Shown here: positions 38,558-49,277 of the stretch, piece by piece
Layout: every line of letters begins with the position of its first letter
Numbering within the stretch: position 1 is the stretch's first letter
Assembly (NCBI GenBank): GCA_965240325.2
Contig: OZ251240.1
Span: 186,001-250,000 of the forward strand
Length of the DNA: 64,000 bases
Source of the DNA: Rebecca billardiae RCC1528
Lineage: Eukaryota > Haptophyta
Direction of reading: 5' to 3'
Position numbers and translations under genes: made by a program
The notes under the pieces: generated by a model
Told to the model about the DNA's origin: nothing
Seen by the model: the letters and a program-made list of their open reading frames with translations, nothing else
The model's database searches: none

Positions 38558-38998
38558 AACACAATATCCTCTGCATACTGACTACTTATTCACAAGAGAA
38601 CTACACTGAGCCCTTCAATAGAGGAAAGTGCGGTTGTGCAGTACTCAGTAGGTGTGTGGTGGGAGCTGCCCCTCGCGCACGCCGGCCGCGGCACGGTGAC
38701 GACCCACGGCGCGAGCATGGGCGTGGCTTCGGCGGAGGCGTAGGCGGGGGGCGTGGCGGCCGAGTCATTCGCCGCGCGCGCCTGCTGCAGCGGCAGCCTG
38801 TACTAGCTTACTGTACGGTACTTTATCATCATGTACTACTACTACTACAAACATTCCGCCCTACAGTTTACTATGTTTTAACGTGCCACAGTAGGTACAT
38901 GCAAACGTTCGACGCACCACCAAAAAAAAGCTCAAGGTAGCTCTGCACCCAACGGCATCCGGCCGCAAATCACCTGTCACCACCCCTCCCACGCACGC

Positions 38999-40612
38999 AT
39001 GGCCCGCGGCACCTCGCGTATCTCGGCTGCACGCGCGGCCCCGCTGCTCGCGCTCGCGCTCACGTGCGTGCCCGCGCCGCTCCTCGCCATGCCGCTCGGC
39101 GATGCGGCGGCTGCGCGCTCGGCGCACACGAGTCACGTGCGAGCACGCGCCCTGCTCGCAGCGGCCGCGGCTGACGAACTACACAACGGCACGGCCGCGG
39201 CGGCGTGTGACAGCGGCGCGTGCGAGACGAATGCGACGGCTGCCTCTACGCCCCAATACAACGCGAAGTCACCCGACAACACCACCGAGCACGCGGCCGC
39301 GCCTGCCCCGCCGCTGCTGCCCAATCGCACGGCGCGCGAGCCGAGCGCCCCGGCGGATGCAGGCGAAACGCTGCCGATGGAGAGCGACGTGGGCGAGCCC
39401 GAGGCGCAGGACGAGCGGCTGGAGACGGCGCTGTGCCTCCAGCGCATCGGCCGGGAGGACAAGCGCTTCCTCTTCTCGCCCGATACGGTGCTCGAGAAGC
39501 TCGGCCTTGCGGCGGTGGTGCTCCTGGCCGCGGCGGGCGCCATGGCCATGGGCTGGCTGGTGATGCGGACGTATCGCCGCGGCGGCTGGGAGCCCTCCAA
39601 GAAGGCGGTGAAGATGCTCGGCGGCGCGCTGCTCGCAACCACCGACGGCGTGACGGACGTGCTGCTTGCGACCGAGTGGTACCGTTGCGGCCACCACGTC
39701 TGGGCGGCGATCGCGCTCACCTGCGTCGGGCTGAACACGCTGGCGGCGCTCATCTTCGGCGTGGTGGGGGGCATCGCGATCACCGAGAGCTGCAGCGAGA
39801 GCGCCGGGGCGGCCGTGTCGAGCGTGCTGCAGCTCGGCGCCGTGTACGCGGCGGTGGTGCGCGTGTGGCGCGGCCAGCACGTCGACCCAGGTGAGGCACG
39901 GTGGGTGCTCCTCCTCAAGCAGTTGGAGGTGGGTCTCGAGGCGGCGCCGCAGGTGTTCCTGCAGGGGTACGTGCTGCTGTGGCTGGGCGCGGAGCGCGCG
40001 TCGGCGCTGTCGTGGGTCTCGCTCGTCGTCTCGGTTGCGGGCATGAGCCTCGTGCTCGGCGACTTCCACACCGACATGATGCGCAACTTCAACTATCCCG
40101 GCGCGCGCGACGGCAGCGGGGGCGACGGCGGCGGCTCGGTGTGGGCAGCACGCGCGCTCGGTCCGCTCGGCGTGGTGAGCCGCGCGCTGCCGATCGCGCT
40201 GTTCGGCTGCGCGCTGGGCAACTGGCTGGCGCCGCTGCTGTTCGGCGCGTTCGCCGTGCTCGTCGCCCTCGTGCGCTTCGCGCTGAGGGAAAGCAGCGGG
40301 TGTGTGGCGTGGGGCGGTGGCGTGGGCTGGTCCTTCCTCGTCTACGCGGCCACGCCCGTTGTGCTCCTGGGGGGCGTCACCAGCGCGCGCGGCGAGGCGC
40401 GTATCGTTGCGTGGACGGCGGCGGTCGAGCTCGCGCTCGGCGCCACAGCGCTCGGCTCTCCGTCGCCCTGGCGCGCCGCGCAGCCCACCGGCTTGCTGGT
40501 GGGCGCCGCGTGTCTGTTTGGCGTGTGCTGGCTGGGCCGGCTGGGCGCAGCCGCCGTGCTGCTGCGCGCCAAGGCGCACGAGCAGCACGAGGTGCTGGCG
40601 CTGCTGCTCTGA
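38999..40612 (+). CDS. XK-related (XKR-like) multispanning membrane protein, copy 1
   Basis: A 537-residue, intronless protein. It opens with a signal-like segment (about 10-31) and a Thr/Asn-rich extracellular stretch with several N-x-S/T sites, then eight or so helices from about residue 165. The conserved core matches the XK/XKR family: DGVTDVLLATEWYRCGHHVW, then LKQLEVGLEAAPQVFLQGYV (residues about 305-325), the place where XKR proteins have E-x-x-P-Q-x-x-L-Q. Family members include caspase-activated phospholipid scramblases at the plasma membrane and an amino-acid-transport partner. Scrambling here is inference. The long lumenal N-terminus and signal peptide are unusual for the family. 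Confidence 0.7.
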   Translation: MARGTSRISAARAAPLLALALTCVPAPLLAMPLGDAAAARSAHTSHVRARALLAAAAADELHNGTAAAACDSGACETNATAASTPQYNAKSPDNTTEHAAAPAPPLLPNRTAREPSAPADAGETLPMESDVGEPEAQDERLETALCLQRIGREDKRFLFSPDTVLEKLGLAAVVLLAAAGAMAMGWLVMRTYRRGGWEPSKKAVKMLGGALLATTDGVTDVLLATEWYRCGHHVWAAIALTCVGLNTLAALIFGVVGGIAITESCSESAGAAVSSVLQLGAVYAAVVRVWRGQHVDPGEARWVLLLKQLEVGLEAAPQVFLQGYVLLWLGAERASALSWVSLVVSVAGMSLVLGDFHTDMMRNFNYPGARDGSGGDGGGSVWAARALGPLGVVSRALPIALFGCALGNWLAPLLFGAFAVLVALVRFALRESSGCVAWGGGVGWSFLVYAATPVVLLGGVTSARGEARIVAWTAAVELALGATALGSPSPWRAAQPTGLLVGAACLFGVCWLGRLGAAAVLLRAKAHEQHEVLALLL

Positions 40613-40690
40613 GCGTGCGCGCAGCAGCAGAGCTCTATCAGCCTCAGCAAGCTGTATACGACTGCGCCATGCGCGAGATCGTCGACGTTG

Positions 40691-40731
40691 TGGCCCGCGG
40701 CCCAGGGCGGAGCGCGCAGCGTGGAGCCCGC
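40691..40731 (+). repeat. Dispersed GC-rich element at the right end of block copy 1
   Basis: A 41-base element starting TGGCCCGCGG and ending GTGGAGCCCGC. Copy-1/copy-2 identity stops exactly at its last base. Other copies: 14558-14598, 56281-56321, and a broken one at 56437-56489. Confidence 0.7.
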
Positions 40732-41291
40732 CGCCGAGCCCCGCCGCTGCCGCCGAGGCGGACGAGGAGGCAGCTGGCCTCCCGCCGCACCGCGGCCACC
40801 GACAGCCGCCGCCGCCGCCGCTACAGCAGGAGGACCGCCCGGCCGTTGTCCTGCTAGTTGTGAACCCGACGCCCTCCAACGCGACGCTCGCCATCGACGG
40901 CGGCGGCGCGGTCGGCGCGACACTGCCGCGGGACGAGTACGTGCTCAGCGCGCCGACGCTGCGCTCGACGCGCGTCGCGCTCAACGGCCGCTCGCTGCGC
41001 GCCGGCGCGGACGGACAGATCCCAGAGCTCCGCCCGAGGCGGCTGGACGCGACGGCGCACTCCGAGCCCGAACCGCCGCGCGCCGGCGCCGCCGTCGGCG
41101 CCGCCGATGGGCGCGCGGCCGCTGAGACCGAGCCGGCCGGCGCCGAGGACGCGGGCGGCGCGCGCTCGATGGAGCTGCACGTGCGCGCGCACACGATCGG
41201 ATTCTACGTGCTGCCCGCCGCCGGGCCGCAGTATCTGCGCGCGGCGTGCGCGCCGCTCGGAGCCCGCGATGGCGGCGGCGGCGTTGATTGA
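40732..41291 (+). pseudogene. 3' fragment of a GH79 heparanase-like gene
   Basis: The plus-strand frame ending with the stop at 41289-41291 encodes the last part of a heparanase-like glycoside hydrolase. It reads VVLLVVNPTPSNATLAIDGG, then DEYVLSAPTLRSTRVALNGR, IPELRPRRLD, and the terminal HTIGFYVLPAAGPQYLRAAC. This matches the C-terminal beta-sandwich of GH79 proteins (EYxLTAP, VxLNGxxL, SIxFxVxP, AC). The catalytic barrel and its acid/base and nucleophile glutamates are missing. Similarity is clear from about 40845; upstream sequence soon runs into the dispersed element and the end of the duplicated block. Either the gene was cut by the rearrangement or the join is an assembly error. Confidence 0.7.
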
Positions 41292-41669
41292 CGGTGTGCA
41301 GGATGCTGCTCACACCTCGGCGGTGCCCACCTGTGCAGCTGCAGTCACGGTCGCGATGTGACAGACGGCGAGGAGGCCAGGCGGATCGATATGCACTGAT
41401 GTGAGTGATGACGACAGACGATATACTGCTCACTCTATAACTGTCAACGCCCGAACGGTCTGCTGTTCAATATATATATATATATATAGCAGCAGCATCG
41501 TCGATCGGCCGGATCGGATCTGATTAGCGACTGATATACGGCGCTCGCGGCTATACGCCACATCGCCGCCGCGCGCGGCCGCGCGCCCGCCGGCGTCACA
41601 GTTATCACGCGAGTGGCATGCTGCCGGGCCCGGGGCCCGGGGCCGGGCGCGCCGCGGGGCGCGCGGCGC
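41292..41669. other. 3' flank of the GH79 fragment up to the gap
   Basis: About 380 bases with a short AT run (41470-41486) and a GC-palindromic end (GGGCCCGGGGCCCGGGGCC) at the gap edge. No gene is seen. Confidence 0.6.
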
Positions 41670-41869
41670 NNNNNNNNNNNNNNNNNNNNNNNNNNNNNNN
41701 NNNNNNNNNNNNNNNNNNNNNNNNNNNNNNNNNNNNNNNNNNNNNNNNNNNNNNNNNNNNNNNNNNNNNNNNNNNNNNNNNNNNNNNNNNNNNNNNNNNN
41801 NNNNNNNNNNNNNNNNNNNNNNNNNNNNNNNNNNNNNNNNNNNNNNNNNNNNNNNNNNNNNNNNNNNNN
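41670..41869. other. Assembly gap (200 N)
   Basis: Exactly 200 N, a conventional placeholder size, so the true distance is unknown. The right side resumes in the middle of the GTACCA fold-back. Confidence 0.99.
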
Positions 41870-42433
41870 CCAACAGTGTACCAACTCGTCCTAGGTTAGG
41901 GTTAGGGTTAGACCCCCCGATGTACCAGGGATTCTGGGTGTACCAGGTACACCCAGGAAAGTGTACCAGCTCTGAATCGCCGACGATGGTACACTATTGG
42001 TACATTCATGAAAAGTTGGTACATTGATGGTACATTGGGGGACGGTTGGTACACATCATGGTATGGTACATTTGGTACATCGTTGGGACACATTGGTACA
42101 TTCTTCGGACGAGTTGGTACATTTGGGAGGAGTTGGTACATCAGGTAATGTACCAACATGTGCATGTGGATGTACCAAAATGTACCATGGTACACCCAAT
42201 GACATTTCAGTACATTGTCAGGATGCGTTGGTACACTTTGGTACACTATTGATACACTATTGGTACACTTGGTACATCTTTACATGTACCAATAGTGTAC
42301 CAATAGTGTACCAATTGTGTACCAAAGTGTACCATGGTACATCCGCTTAGCTCGGTACACTCCTCAGAGGAGGCACCGCGCTGCGAGTCGCGAGACCGAC
42401 CAGTCCGCTTCAACCTCCCGCTCGCGCTACTGT

Positions 42434-44173
42434 ATGCCGAGCACGGCGTCGCCTTCGACCACTGCCGAGCGCGCCGCGCGACGCGCCGGGCTTCGCGATC
42501 GCTACCTCGCGACGGTGCTGCACGCTCGGCGCGCCGCGCGCGAGCGGCCGGCGGGCGGGCGCCCCGCGACGGTGTCCGATGGCGCCGCTGTCGTTTTGCG
42601 GGGCATCGGGGCTAAACGGCGCGCGCTCGACGGCGCGCGCGCGCGCATCGTGGCCGCGCACCAGCCGGGCGGGTGGGCCACCGTGTGCGTGCACGGCGAG
42701 CTTGTCCGCTGGCGCTCCGGTCACTGGAGCGTCGAGGCGGCAGCGCCCGCGGCTGCGCAGGCCACCGCGCAGCCGGCCACGCCGGCCGCTGCTGAGGCGG
42801 CTCCGCCGGCCGCTGCGGAGGCGCCGGCGTCGGCTGCTGCCGAGGTGGCTCCGCCGGCCGGAGCCACGCTCCTCAACCTCAGCACCGAGCTGCTTGCGCT
42901 CGTGCTCGCGCTGTGTGACTCGCCCACCGCCGCGGTGCGCGCGACCGGAGCGTGCACGCAGCTCCGGCGCGCCGGCCTGCAGCCGTGCGCGTGGCCGAGC
43001 GCCGACTTCCTGGCCGTGCGCCCGGCGGACGGGCTGCACTTCCTGCTCCACCTCGGCCGCGTGGGCGCGCGCATTGAGCACCTGCGCATCCACTTCGGCA
43101 AGGCCGAGGCCGGGCTGCTGTGCTGGCTGCTCGAGCGGTGCGAGCTGGGCGGCCTGCAGCGCGCGGAGCTCGTGCTGCACATGGCGCCGCAGCTGCAGGT
43201 CTGCGGGCGCGCGCGGGGCGCCTTGGGGCTGGGCAGCTGGGCGGAGCCGGTGTGCGTCGATCTGACGCGCGGCCGCCGCGGGGCGTCGACGCGCGGGTAC
43301 GTCGAGCTACCGCGGCCAGGCACGCCGCCTGCTGTGGCGGCTGCGAGCCGGTTGGCGCGGCTGTCTGGGCCGCACGCGGCGCGTGTGCTCGCGCTGTGCG
43401 CCCGCCCGCACGGCTTGCTCGCGCATCTCGCAAGCCGCGCTCACGCGCTGCGCGAGCTCGACATCTGCGGCGTCGCGGGCATGAACGTGTACGGCGTGGA
43501 CGCCCAGGCCGTGCGCGCGCTGAGCGCGCTGCAGCAGCTGCACCGGCTGCGCATCAGCACGAAGGCCATCAGTGGCGTTGCAGAATTTGTGGGCGCGGAG
43601 ATCGTCTCGCTGGTGGAGGAGGCTGTGCCGCACCTGCCGAGCCTGCGCACGCTCGAGCTGAGCTTCTGCTACCGCGAGCCGCTGACGATTCGCTCGCCGT
43701 CGCTCGAGCTGCTCGACTTGACGGCCCTCGGCAAGCACACCTTTGTGGGCTCCGTGCACTGCCCCCGGCTGCGGACCCTCCTGCTGGGCGAGGAGGGCTT
43801 CTACGCGAGCGGGCTGCTGCCGTGTGTGAAGGTCAGCTACCCGCACGCGCCCGGGGCCAGAGATGAGTCCAGGTACGTCGCATCCGGCGCGTCGGGGCAC
43901 TTTAGAGAAGGGCGCACGTGGCCGCCCCACCGCGCTCCGGATGGGTGGGGCCGCCCGCGTGAGGACCATACTACTTTTGGCGCGTTCCTGCACATTCGGT
44001 GCGGCGAGCGGGTGGTCGTGGACGCGCTCACTGGTGAGAGCCTGTGGGCCCATCTGGGGGATGCCGCGAGCCACGGGCTGCTGCGCGTCGTGCCCGTCGC
44101 CCTCCCACCAGGCTGCCGTGTCACTCGTGTTCGCCGGGACTGGCACGGGCGGCTCGGTCTCGACTACTACTGA
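42434..44173 (+). CDS. F-box-like leucine-rich protein, copy 2
   Basis: Same 579-residue translation as the gene at 26844-28583. In this copy the right arm of the fold-back again ends 70 bases before the ATG, while the left half of the element is hidden in the gap. Confidence 0.65.
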   Translation: MPSTASPSTTAERAARRAGLRDRYLATVLHARRAARERPAGGRPATVSDGAAVVLRGIGAKRRALDGARARIVAAHQPGGWATVCVHGELVRWRSGHWSVEAAAPAAAQATAQPATPAAAEAAPPAAAEAPASAAAEVAPPAGATLLNLSTELLALVLALCDSPTAAVRATGACTQLRRAGLQPCAWPSADFLAVRPADGLHFLLHLGRVGARIEHLRIHFGKAEAGLLCWLLERCELGGLQRAELVLHMAPQLQVCGRARGALGLGSWAEPVCVDLTRGRRGASTRGYVELPRPGTPPAVAAASRLARLSGPHAARVLALCARPHGLLAHLASRAHALRELDICGVAGMNVYGVDAQAVRALSALQQLHRLRISTKAISGVAEFVGAEIVSLVEEAVPHLPSLRTLELSFCYREPLTIRSPSLELLDLTALGKHTFVGSVHCPRLRTLLLGEEGFYASGLLPCVKVSYPHAPGARDESRYVASGASGHFREGRTWPPHRAPDGWGRPREDHTTFGAFLHIRCGERVVVDALTGESLWAHLGDAASHGLLRVVPVALPPGCRVTRVRRDWHGRLGLDYY

Positions 44174-44561
44174 ATATAGTAGGCGCGCTTGATATTGATA
44201 ATGATAATCAGCGGCGCGGAGCCGCGGCGGGACTCGGCCGGAGCGTCTAGCAACGACGACAACGGCGCCCTGACACTCAGCGTCAGTCACAGTGACACTG
44301 TCGTGACGATATCAGATATGATGATGATAATCTGATGATGATGACCATCATATCGTTTATAATAATATTGGTCCATGATGATGTACATACAGTATCATCA
44401 TACAGCATGTCGACGACGCGCCTGGCGGCGCCAGCCGCCAGGCGTCCTCGCGTACTTCAGAGGTCGCCTCGTACTTCACGGTGAGCGCCACATTCAGCAC
44501 GCCGGGAGGGCCTGCCGGAGGCCCTGCGGACGGCGGCAGCTCGGCCGCGCGCGGCGCGGTG

Positions 44562-45890
44562 TCATCTGCCCCCCATCGCCTCCTCGCCCGCGGCCTGCTT
44601 GCGCACGCTCGCGATCCAGCGGAGGGTGGCCACGTCTCCGCTCAGCCGCGAGAGCGACTCGCACGTGTCCGCCCGCCACGGGCAGCCCTTCTCGCGCAGC
44701 CACTGCAGCACCGCCGCGTGGCCGCCGAGCGCCGCCGACTCCGTGCTCGAGTCGTCCCAGGGCGCGCCGTGCGCGTGCAGCCAGCTGCGTGCACGGCGCG
44801 CGCGGCCGGCGGCGGGGGCGCGGCGCGGCGGTTGGGAAGGTGCGCGGCGCGGCGCGGCGGGCGGGCGCGCGGGCGGGCGCGCGCGCGCCCCGCGGCGCGC
44901 GCGCGGCGCGCACCGCAGCATGTCGAGCTTGCCGTTGCGCGCCGCCTCGGCGCACGCGGCCGCGTCCCAGTCGCAGCCGTGCGCGCGCAGCCAGACGCAG
45001 CACTCGACGTGCCCGCCGCCCGCAGCGGCGAGCAGCGTCTCGGCGTCCCACGGGCAGGGCGGCACCTGCGTGCGGAGCCAGCGCAGCGTGTGCAGCTGGC
45101 CCTGCTCCGCCGCGGCGCGGCACACGCCCTCGTCCATCGGGCAGCCGTGCGAGCGCAGCCAGCGCAGCGCGTCGATCCTGCCCTCGCGCGCGGCCGCGCG
45201 GCACGTGTGCACCGACCACGGGCAGTGGCCGGCGTGGCAGAAGCGGAGCACGTCGACGTGCCCGCCGCTCGCGGCGCCCTGCGTGCAGCTCTCGTCCCAC
45301 GGCGCGCCCTGCTCGCGCAGCCACGCGAGCAGCTCGAGGTGCCCGCCCTCCGCCGCCGCGGTGCACGCGTCCTCGTCGAAGCCGACGCCGTGCGCGCGCG
45401 CCAGCTTGGCGACATGCAGTTGGCCGGTGGACGCGGCGGCCTCCATCGTGCGCGTGTCGGTGGGGCAGCCGCGCGAGAGGAGGAGCTCGAGCACGTCGGC
45501 GCGGCCGGCGCGCGCCGCCGCCGCCGCCGTGCCCTCGGAGAGCGGGAAGCCCAGCCCGAGCGCCCAGCGCATCCGCTGCAGGGAGGTGACGACCGCGGCC
45601 GTGCGCGTCAGGAAGCACGGCGGCGCGGGGAAGCGCAGGTGCAGCGCGTCGCGCATGGCGCGGCAGGTGCACGCGAGGCTGAACGCATCGTCGTCGTCCA
45701 CCGCGTCGGTGATCAGGCAGAGCACCTCGAGCGTCGGCAGCAGCCTGAACACGCATGCAGCGCCGAACGCGGCGCCGAGTTCTGCCGCGGCGGCGGCGCC
45801 GCCGCCGCCGCCGCCGCCGCCGCGGAGCGCGGGCGGCTCGGAGGCGGGGCCGGGCGGCTCGATGTGGAACTTGGCGCGCTTGGCGATCAT
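44562..45890 (-). CDS. F-box/ankyrin-repeat protein, copy 2 (2 exons)
   Basis: Exons 45890-44914 and 44784-44562, with the same translation and the same 129-bp intron as the gene at 28972-30300. No disabling change is visible, so both copies look functional if both are real. Confidence 0.8.
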   Translation of the reverse strand: MIAKRAKFHIEPPGPASEPPALRGGGGGGGGAAAAAELGAAFGAACVFRLLPTLEVLCLITDAVDDDDAFSLACTCRAMRDALHLRFPAPPCFLTRTAAVVTSLQRMRWALGLGFPLSEGTAAAAARAGRADVLELLLSRGCPTDTRTMEAAASTGQLHVAKLARAHGVGFDEDACTAAAEGGHLELLAWLREQGAPWDESCTQGAASGGHVDVLRFCHAGHCPWSVHTCRAAAREGRIDALRWLRSHGCPMDEGVCRAAAEQGQLHTLRWLRTQVPPCPWDAETLLAAAGGGHVECCVWLRAHGCDWDAAACAEAARNGKLDMLRCAPRARRGARARPPARPPAAPRRAPSQPPRRAPAAGRARRARSWLHAHGAPWDDSSTESAALGGHAAVLQWLREKGCPWRADTCESLSRLSGDVATLRWIASVRKQAAGEEAMGGR

Positions 45891-46479
45891 GAGCGGCACG
45901 CGCGAGGCGGGCGCTCGCCCGCTCGCGCCAGGCGGTGCCCCCTCGGTGTGCGCGAGAAGGTCGTGGACTGCCGCCCGCTTCAAGCAGCAGGCCAGCGTAC
46001 AGGCCTGGCGGTGGGGAGGCGGGAGAAACTCTGGAAGGAAGACCTTGCGCAAATAGTGAGTACCCGGGTAGAGGCCCAATATGTACAGGCAAGGTGCAGA
46101 GCGGATGCGTTAATGATGGGCGAATGGCTGATGTTGTTAATAGGCCACAGGCCGCTTTATTTGATCATTCGACGTTTACCCATTTGCCGTGGCCGCGTCA
46201 AACCGCCGGCAACCAACCGGGGCCGTGTGGGTCTGTGGGATTCGGCCTCCGACGAAACCCAGCACACAAACCACCCAGGCCTGCTCCACAGCCGCTAAGC
46301 TTTCCGCCAACCAAACGCGGAAAGGTCCTTTGCGCCAACGGACTGTCCACCGCCATCGCTCTGGGCTCCGCTACCGCGGGCAAGAGGCTCGGCGTCGTCC
46401 TACGCGGGCGCGCGGCGGGCGCGTCTCGGACGCGTACGCGGCGCGCGGCGGCGCGCGCGCGGCCCGGCGCGTCGGCCCG

Positions 46480-48360
46480 ATGGTGCAGACGGGCCTGGAC
46501 GACTGGCTGCGGCGGCAGTCGGCGGGCGCGGGCGCGGGCGACGACGCCGACCCCGCCGGCGCGCGCGCCGAGCCCGCGCGCGAGGACCGCCTCGCGCTCG
46601 CCGCGCGCGAGATCTTCGGCCACACGTCCTTCCGGCACAACCAGCGCGAGGTGATCTCCGCTGCGCTGCGCGGCGAGGATGTGTTCGTGCTGATGCCCAC
46701 GGGCGGCGGCAAGTCGCTGTGCTACCAGCTGCCCGCGGTGCTCTGCCGCGGCGTGACCGTGGTCGTCTCGCCGCTCCTCGCGCTCATCCAGGACCAGGTC
46801 TCCGCGCTGCTCCTCGCGCCGTGCGGCGGCATCCCCGCGACCTACCTCTCGTCCGACGCGCCCGACGGCCACTGGCGCGCCGTGTACGCCGAGCTGGGGC
46901 GGCGGCCCGAGCCGCACCTCAAGCTGCTGTACATCACGCCGGAGACGCTCGTGCGCTCGGGCGCGCTCGCCGCCGCGCTCGACGCCCTCTCCGCCGACGG
47001 CCTCCTCTCCCGCTTCGTCGTGGACGAGGCGCACTGCATCTCGAGCTGGGGGTGCGACTTCCGAGCCGACTACCGCCGGCTGGGCAGCCTGAAGGGCAGC
47101 TACCCGCGCGTGCCCGTGATCGCGCTGACCGCGACGGCGCCCGAGTCGGTGTGCGCGGACGTCCTCGCGCAGCTGCGGCTGCCGCGCCCCGCCCGCTTCC
47201 GCACCTCCTTCAACCGCGCCAACCTCTCGTACTCGGTGCACGCGCCGCGGCAGGGCGTGCCCAAGGAGCAGCGGCTGCTCGCGCTGCTCGACAGGCAGCC
47301 GCGCGGCGCGAGCGGCATCGTGTACTGCCTCTCTCGCGACGACACGGAGAGCGTGTGCCAGAAGCTGCTCGACGCGGGCCACTCCGCCACCTTCTTCCAC
47401 GCCGGGCTGGCCAAGGGCTCGAAGCAGCGCGTGCAGCAGGCGTGGGCGCGCGGCGACGTGCACATCGTGTGCGCCACGATCGCGATGGGCATGGGCATCG
47501 ACAAGGCGGACGTGCGCTTTGTGATCCACCACTCGCTGCCAAAGTCGATCGAGGGCTACTACCAGGAGTCAGGCCGCGCGGGGCGCGACGGCGCGCCCGC
47601 GCACTGCGCGCTGCTGTACGCACCCGCCGACTACGCGCGGCTCGTCAACATGATCGGCATGCCGCAGAAGGGGCGCACCGCCAAGACCAAGGAGGCGGCG
47701 CGCGCCCTCGCGCGCACCATGCGCGACTACTGCGTGCGCACCGACCGCTGCCGGCGCGAGGTGCTGCTCGAGTACCTCGGAGAGCCCACGCCCTTCCCGC
47801 ACTGCCAAGGCACGTGCGACGTGTGCGCGAGGCGCGAGGGCACGTGGGAGGGCAGCGAGGACGAGGCGGAGCCGGCGGAGGGCGACGGAGCCGCCGCCGC
47901 CGGCGGCCGGCGCCGGCCGGGCGCGCAGCCGGCGCGGCGCGGCGGCGGCGAGGCGGATCCGCCGGCCGACGGCGGCGCGAGCGGCGGCTGGCGGAAGCGC
48001 GCGCGCGCGCCGCCGCTCGGCGAGCGCCCCGCCGCGCGCGCGCGCGCCGCGCCGCCGCCCGCGCCGCCGCCCGCGCCGCGCGCGAGCACGCACGGCGCGC
48101 GCGCCGCCGCCGCGGGCGCTGCGGTGCCGCTCGCGCGCGGCGGGTGCGCACTGCCGATGCAGCGGCCCACGACCGGCGGCGACCCTCTGCACCCGCCGCT
48201 GCCCGCCTCGCGCGAGCCGGCGGCGGCGCAGTGGCAGCGCCCCGGCGCGACCGTCGCCTGCGCGGCGGGCACGCACGCCGGCGGCGGTGCCCGAGGCGGA
48301 GGGTGTGCTCGGCCGTCAGGCGGGCGGGCGATGGACGTGATCGACCTCGACCTGGAGTAG
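46480..48360 (+). CDS. RecQ-family DNA helicase, copy 2
   Basis: Identical 626-residue translation to the gene at 30890-32770, with intact Walker A, DEAH and motif VI. Two intact RecQ genes 15.6 kb apart with no silent differences would mean very recent duplication or allelic copies. Confidence 0.9.
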   Translation: MVQTGLDDWLRRQSAGAGAGDDADPAGARAEPAREDRLALAAREIFGHTSFRHNQREVISAALRGEDVFVLMPTGGGKSLCYQLPAVLCRGVTVVVSPLLALIQDQVSALLLAPCGGIPATYLSSDAPDGHWRAVYAELGRRPEPHLKLLYITPETLVRSGALAAALDALSADGLLSRFVVDEAHCISSWGCDFRADYRRLGSLKGSYPRVPVIALTATAPESVCADVLAQLRLPRPARFRTSFNRANLSYSVHAPRQGVPKEQRLLALLDRQPRGASGIVYCLSRDDTESVCQKLLDAGHSATFFHAGLAKGSKQRVQQAWARGDVHIVCATIAMGMGIDKADVRFVIHHSLPKSIEGYYQESGRAGRDGAPAHCALLYAPADYARLVNMIGMPQKGRTAKTKEAARALARTMRDYCVRTDRCRREVLLEYLGEPTPFPHCQGTCDVCARREGTWEGSEDEAEPAEGDGAAAAGGRRRPGAQPARRGGGEADPPADGGASGGWRKRARAPPLGERPAARARAAPPPAPPPAPRASTHGARAAAAGAAVPLARGGCALPMQRPTTGGDPLHPPLPASREPAAAQWQRPGATVACAAGTHAGGGARGGGCARPSGGRAMDVIDLDLE

Positions 48361-48759
48361 TGATCTCATCGCGCGGTGATGCTGATCGAGCCTGATAATA
48401 TATATATATATATATGATATATTAATTATATATATATTATATATTATTTATGATCGTCTGCTGACGGAGGCAATCGGAGTCGGACCGTTCGGTCTTCGGA
48501 GGCTCCGGCTTCGGTTTGCCGGTGACCCGGTCTGCGGCGACCCCCGGATCGGACCCCCTTCTATAATGGCATCAACGGGCGCCTAACCCTACATCTAGCT
48601 CGTGTGCTAAGAGTAAGACTATATAAGTCCGGGCCTCATGGCTCATAGGAGGGTCGTCGTATTAGTACCGCCCAGGTTGCCCCCATTCAAAGCGGCTCCG
48701 TCCCGCGCGACCGACTGCTCGGAGTCGGTGCCACTCCCATAATCCCATCTCACTACATA

Positions 48760-49277
48760 TCAGTCACCGATGCGGAGCCCAAGCTCCACAGAACCATCGG
48801 GATCATCCGGGCCGGGCTCATGCGTCGTGCTAACGAACGACGTGTTGTAGCCGCACGCGGACGTGACATCCCCGTGGGTTTGATAGCCATCGCTGAACAT
48901 GTCGGCGACGACAAAGCAGCCATGCTGCGTTGACGGGTGGCAAGGCGGACACGAGGGGCGCGAGCGGCACGCGCGAGCGCGGGATCAGGTGTCAAAATGG
49001 ACGGACGGCAGAGCGGCGCGGCGGGATCGCCACAAGGGCTCCGAAGTGGGGGGTGCGCTGCGCGCACATTGTCGAAGTACTCGGGGACGCAGTGCACGTC
49101 GCTGGCAGCGGTGTGGAACAGCGTGTAATCAAAGTCTGGCCCTCCTGTTGGCCAGAGCGTAGCAGGGGCGACGACAGCGGAGCGGGTGCCGTCAGCATCG
49201 CAGGGATAAGTGGACCCTCTGATCAGCGAATCGTTCGTGTGGTTCGTGATCTTGAAGGTCGTAGGGCGGGGCGCCAT
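48760..49277 (-). CDS. Small two-exon protein of unknown function, copy 2
   Basis: Exons 49277-49068 and 48924-48760; same 124-residue product and intron as the gene at 33170-33687. Confidence 0.55.

Larger units (their letters stand above)
37162..38880 (+). repeat. Direct-repeat pair bounding repeat debris, copy 1
   Basis: ACTAGCTTACTGTACGGTAC at 37162 and again at 38802 starts two near-identical 80-90 bp stretches. Both run through (TAC)n, ACATTCCGCCCTACAGTTTA and end near ATGTTTTA. The left copy has a few extra bases. Between them lie about 1.5 kb with the copia remnant and tRNA-like modules. Confidence 0.75.
36789..38998. other. Gene-free 2.2 kb with repeat debris, copy 1
   Basis: This AT-richer stretch contains direct repeats (37162-37253 and 38802-38880), a Ty1/copia remnant, a repeated tRNA-like half and a 106-bp palindrome, listed separately. 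A small stem (GAGAAT/ATTCTC) lies at 37283-37301. No intact gene is seen. Confidence 0.65.
26280..40731 (+). repeat. Duplicated block, copy 1 (14.45 kb)
   Basis: This stretch recurs at 41870-56321 with a constant offset of 15,590 bases. Every coding feature has the same translation in both copies. One substitution was found by eye: T at 28824, C at 44414. The left limit in copy 2 is set by a gap, so the true block may reach further left. The right limit, 40731, is a sharp loss of identity inside a short dispersed element. Confidence 0.9.

Noticed and set aside
44375-45589. 404-residue plus-strand frame present only in copy 2
   Set aside because: It opens only because of the single T-to-C change at 44414 and is antisense to the ankyrin gene.
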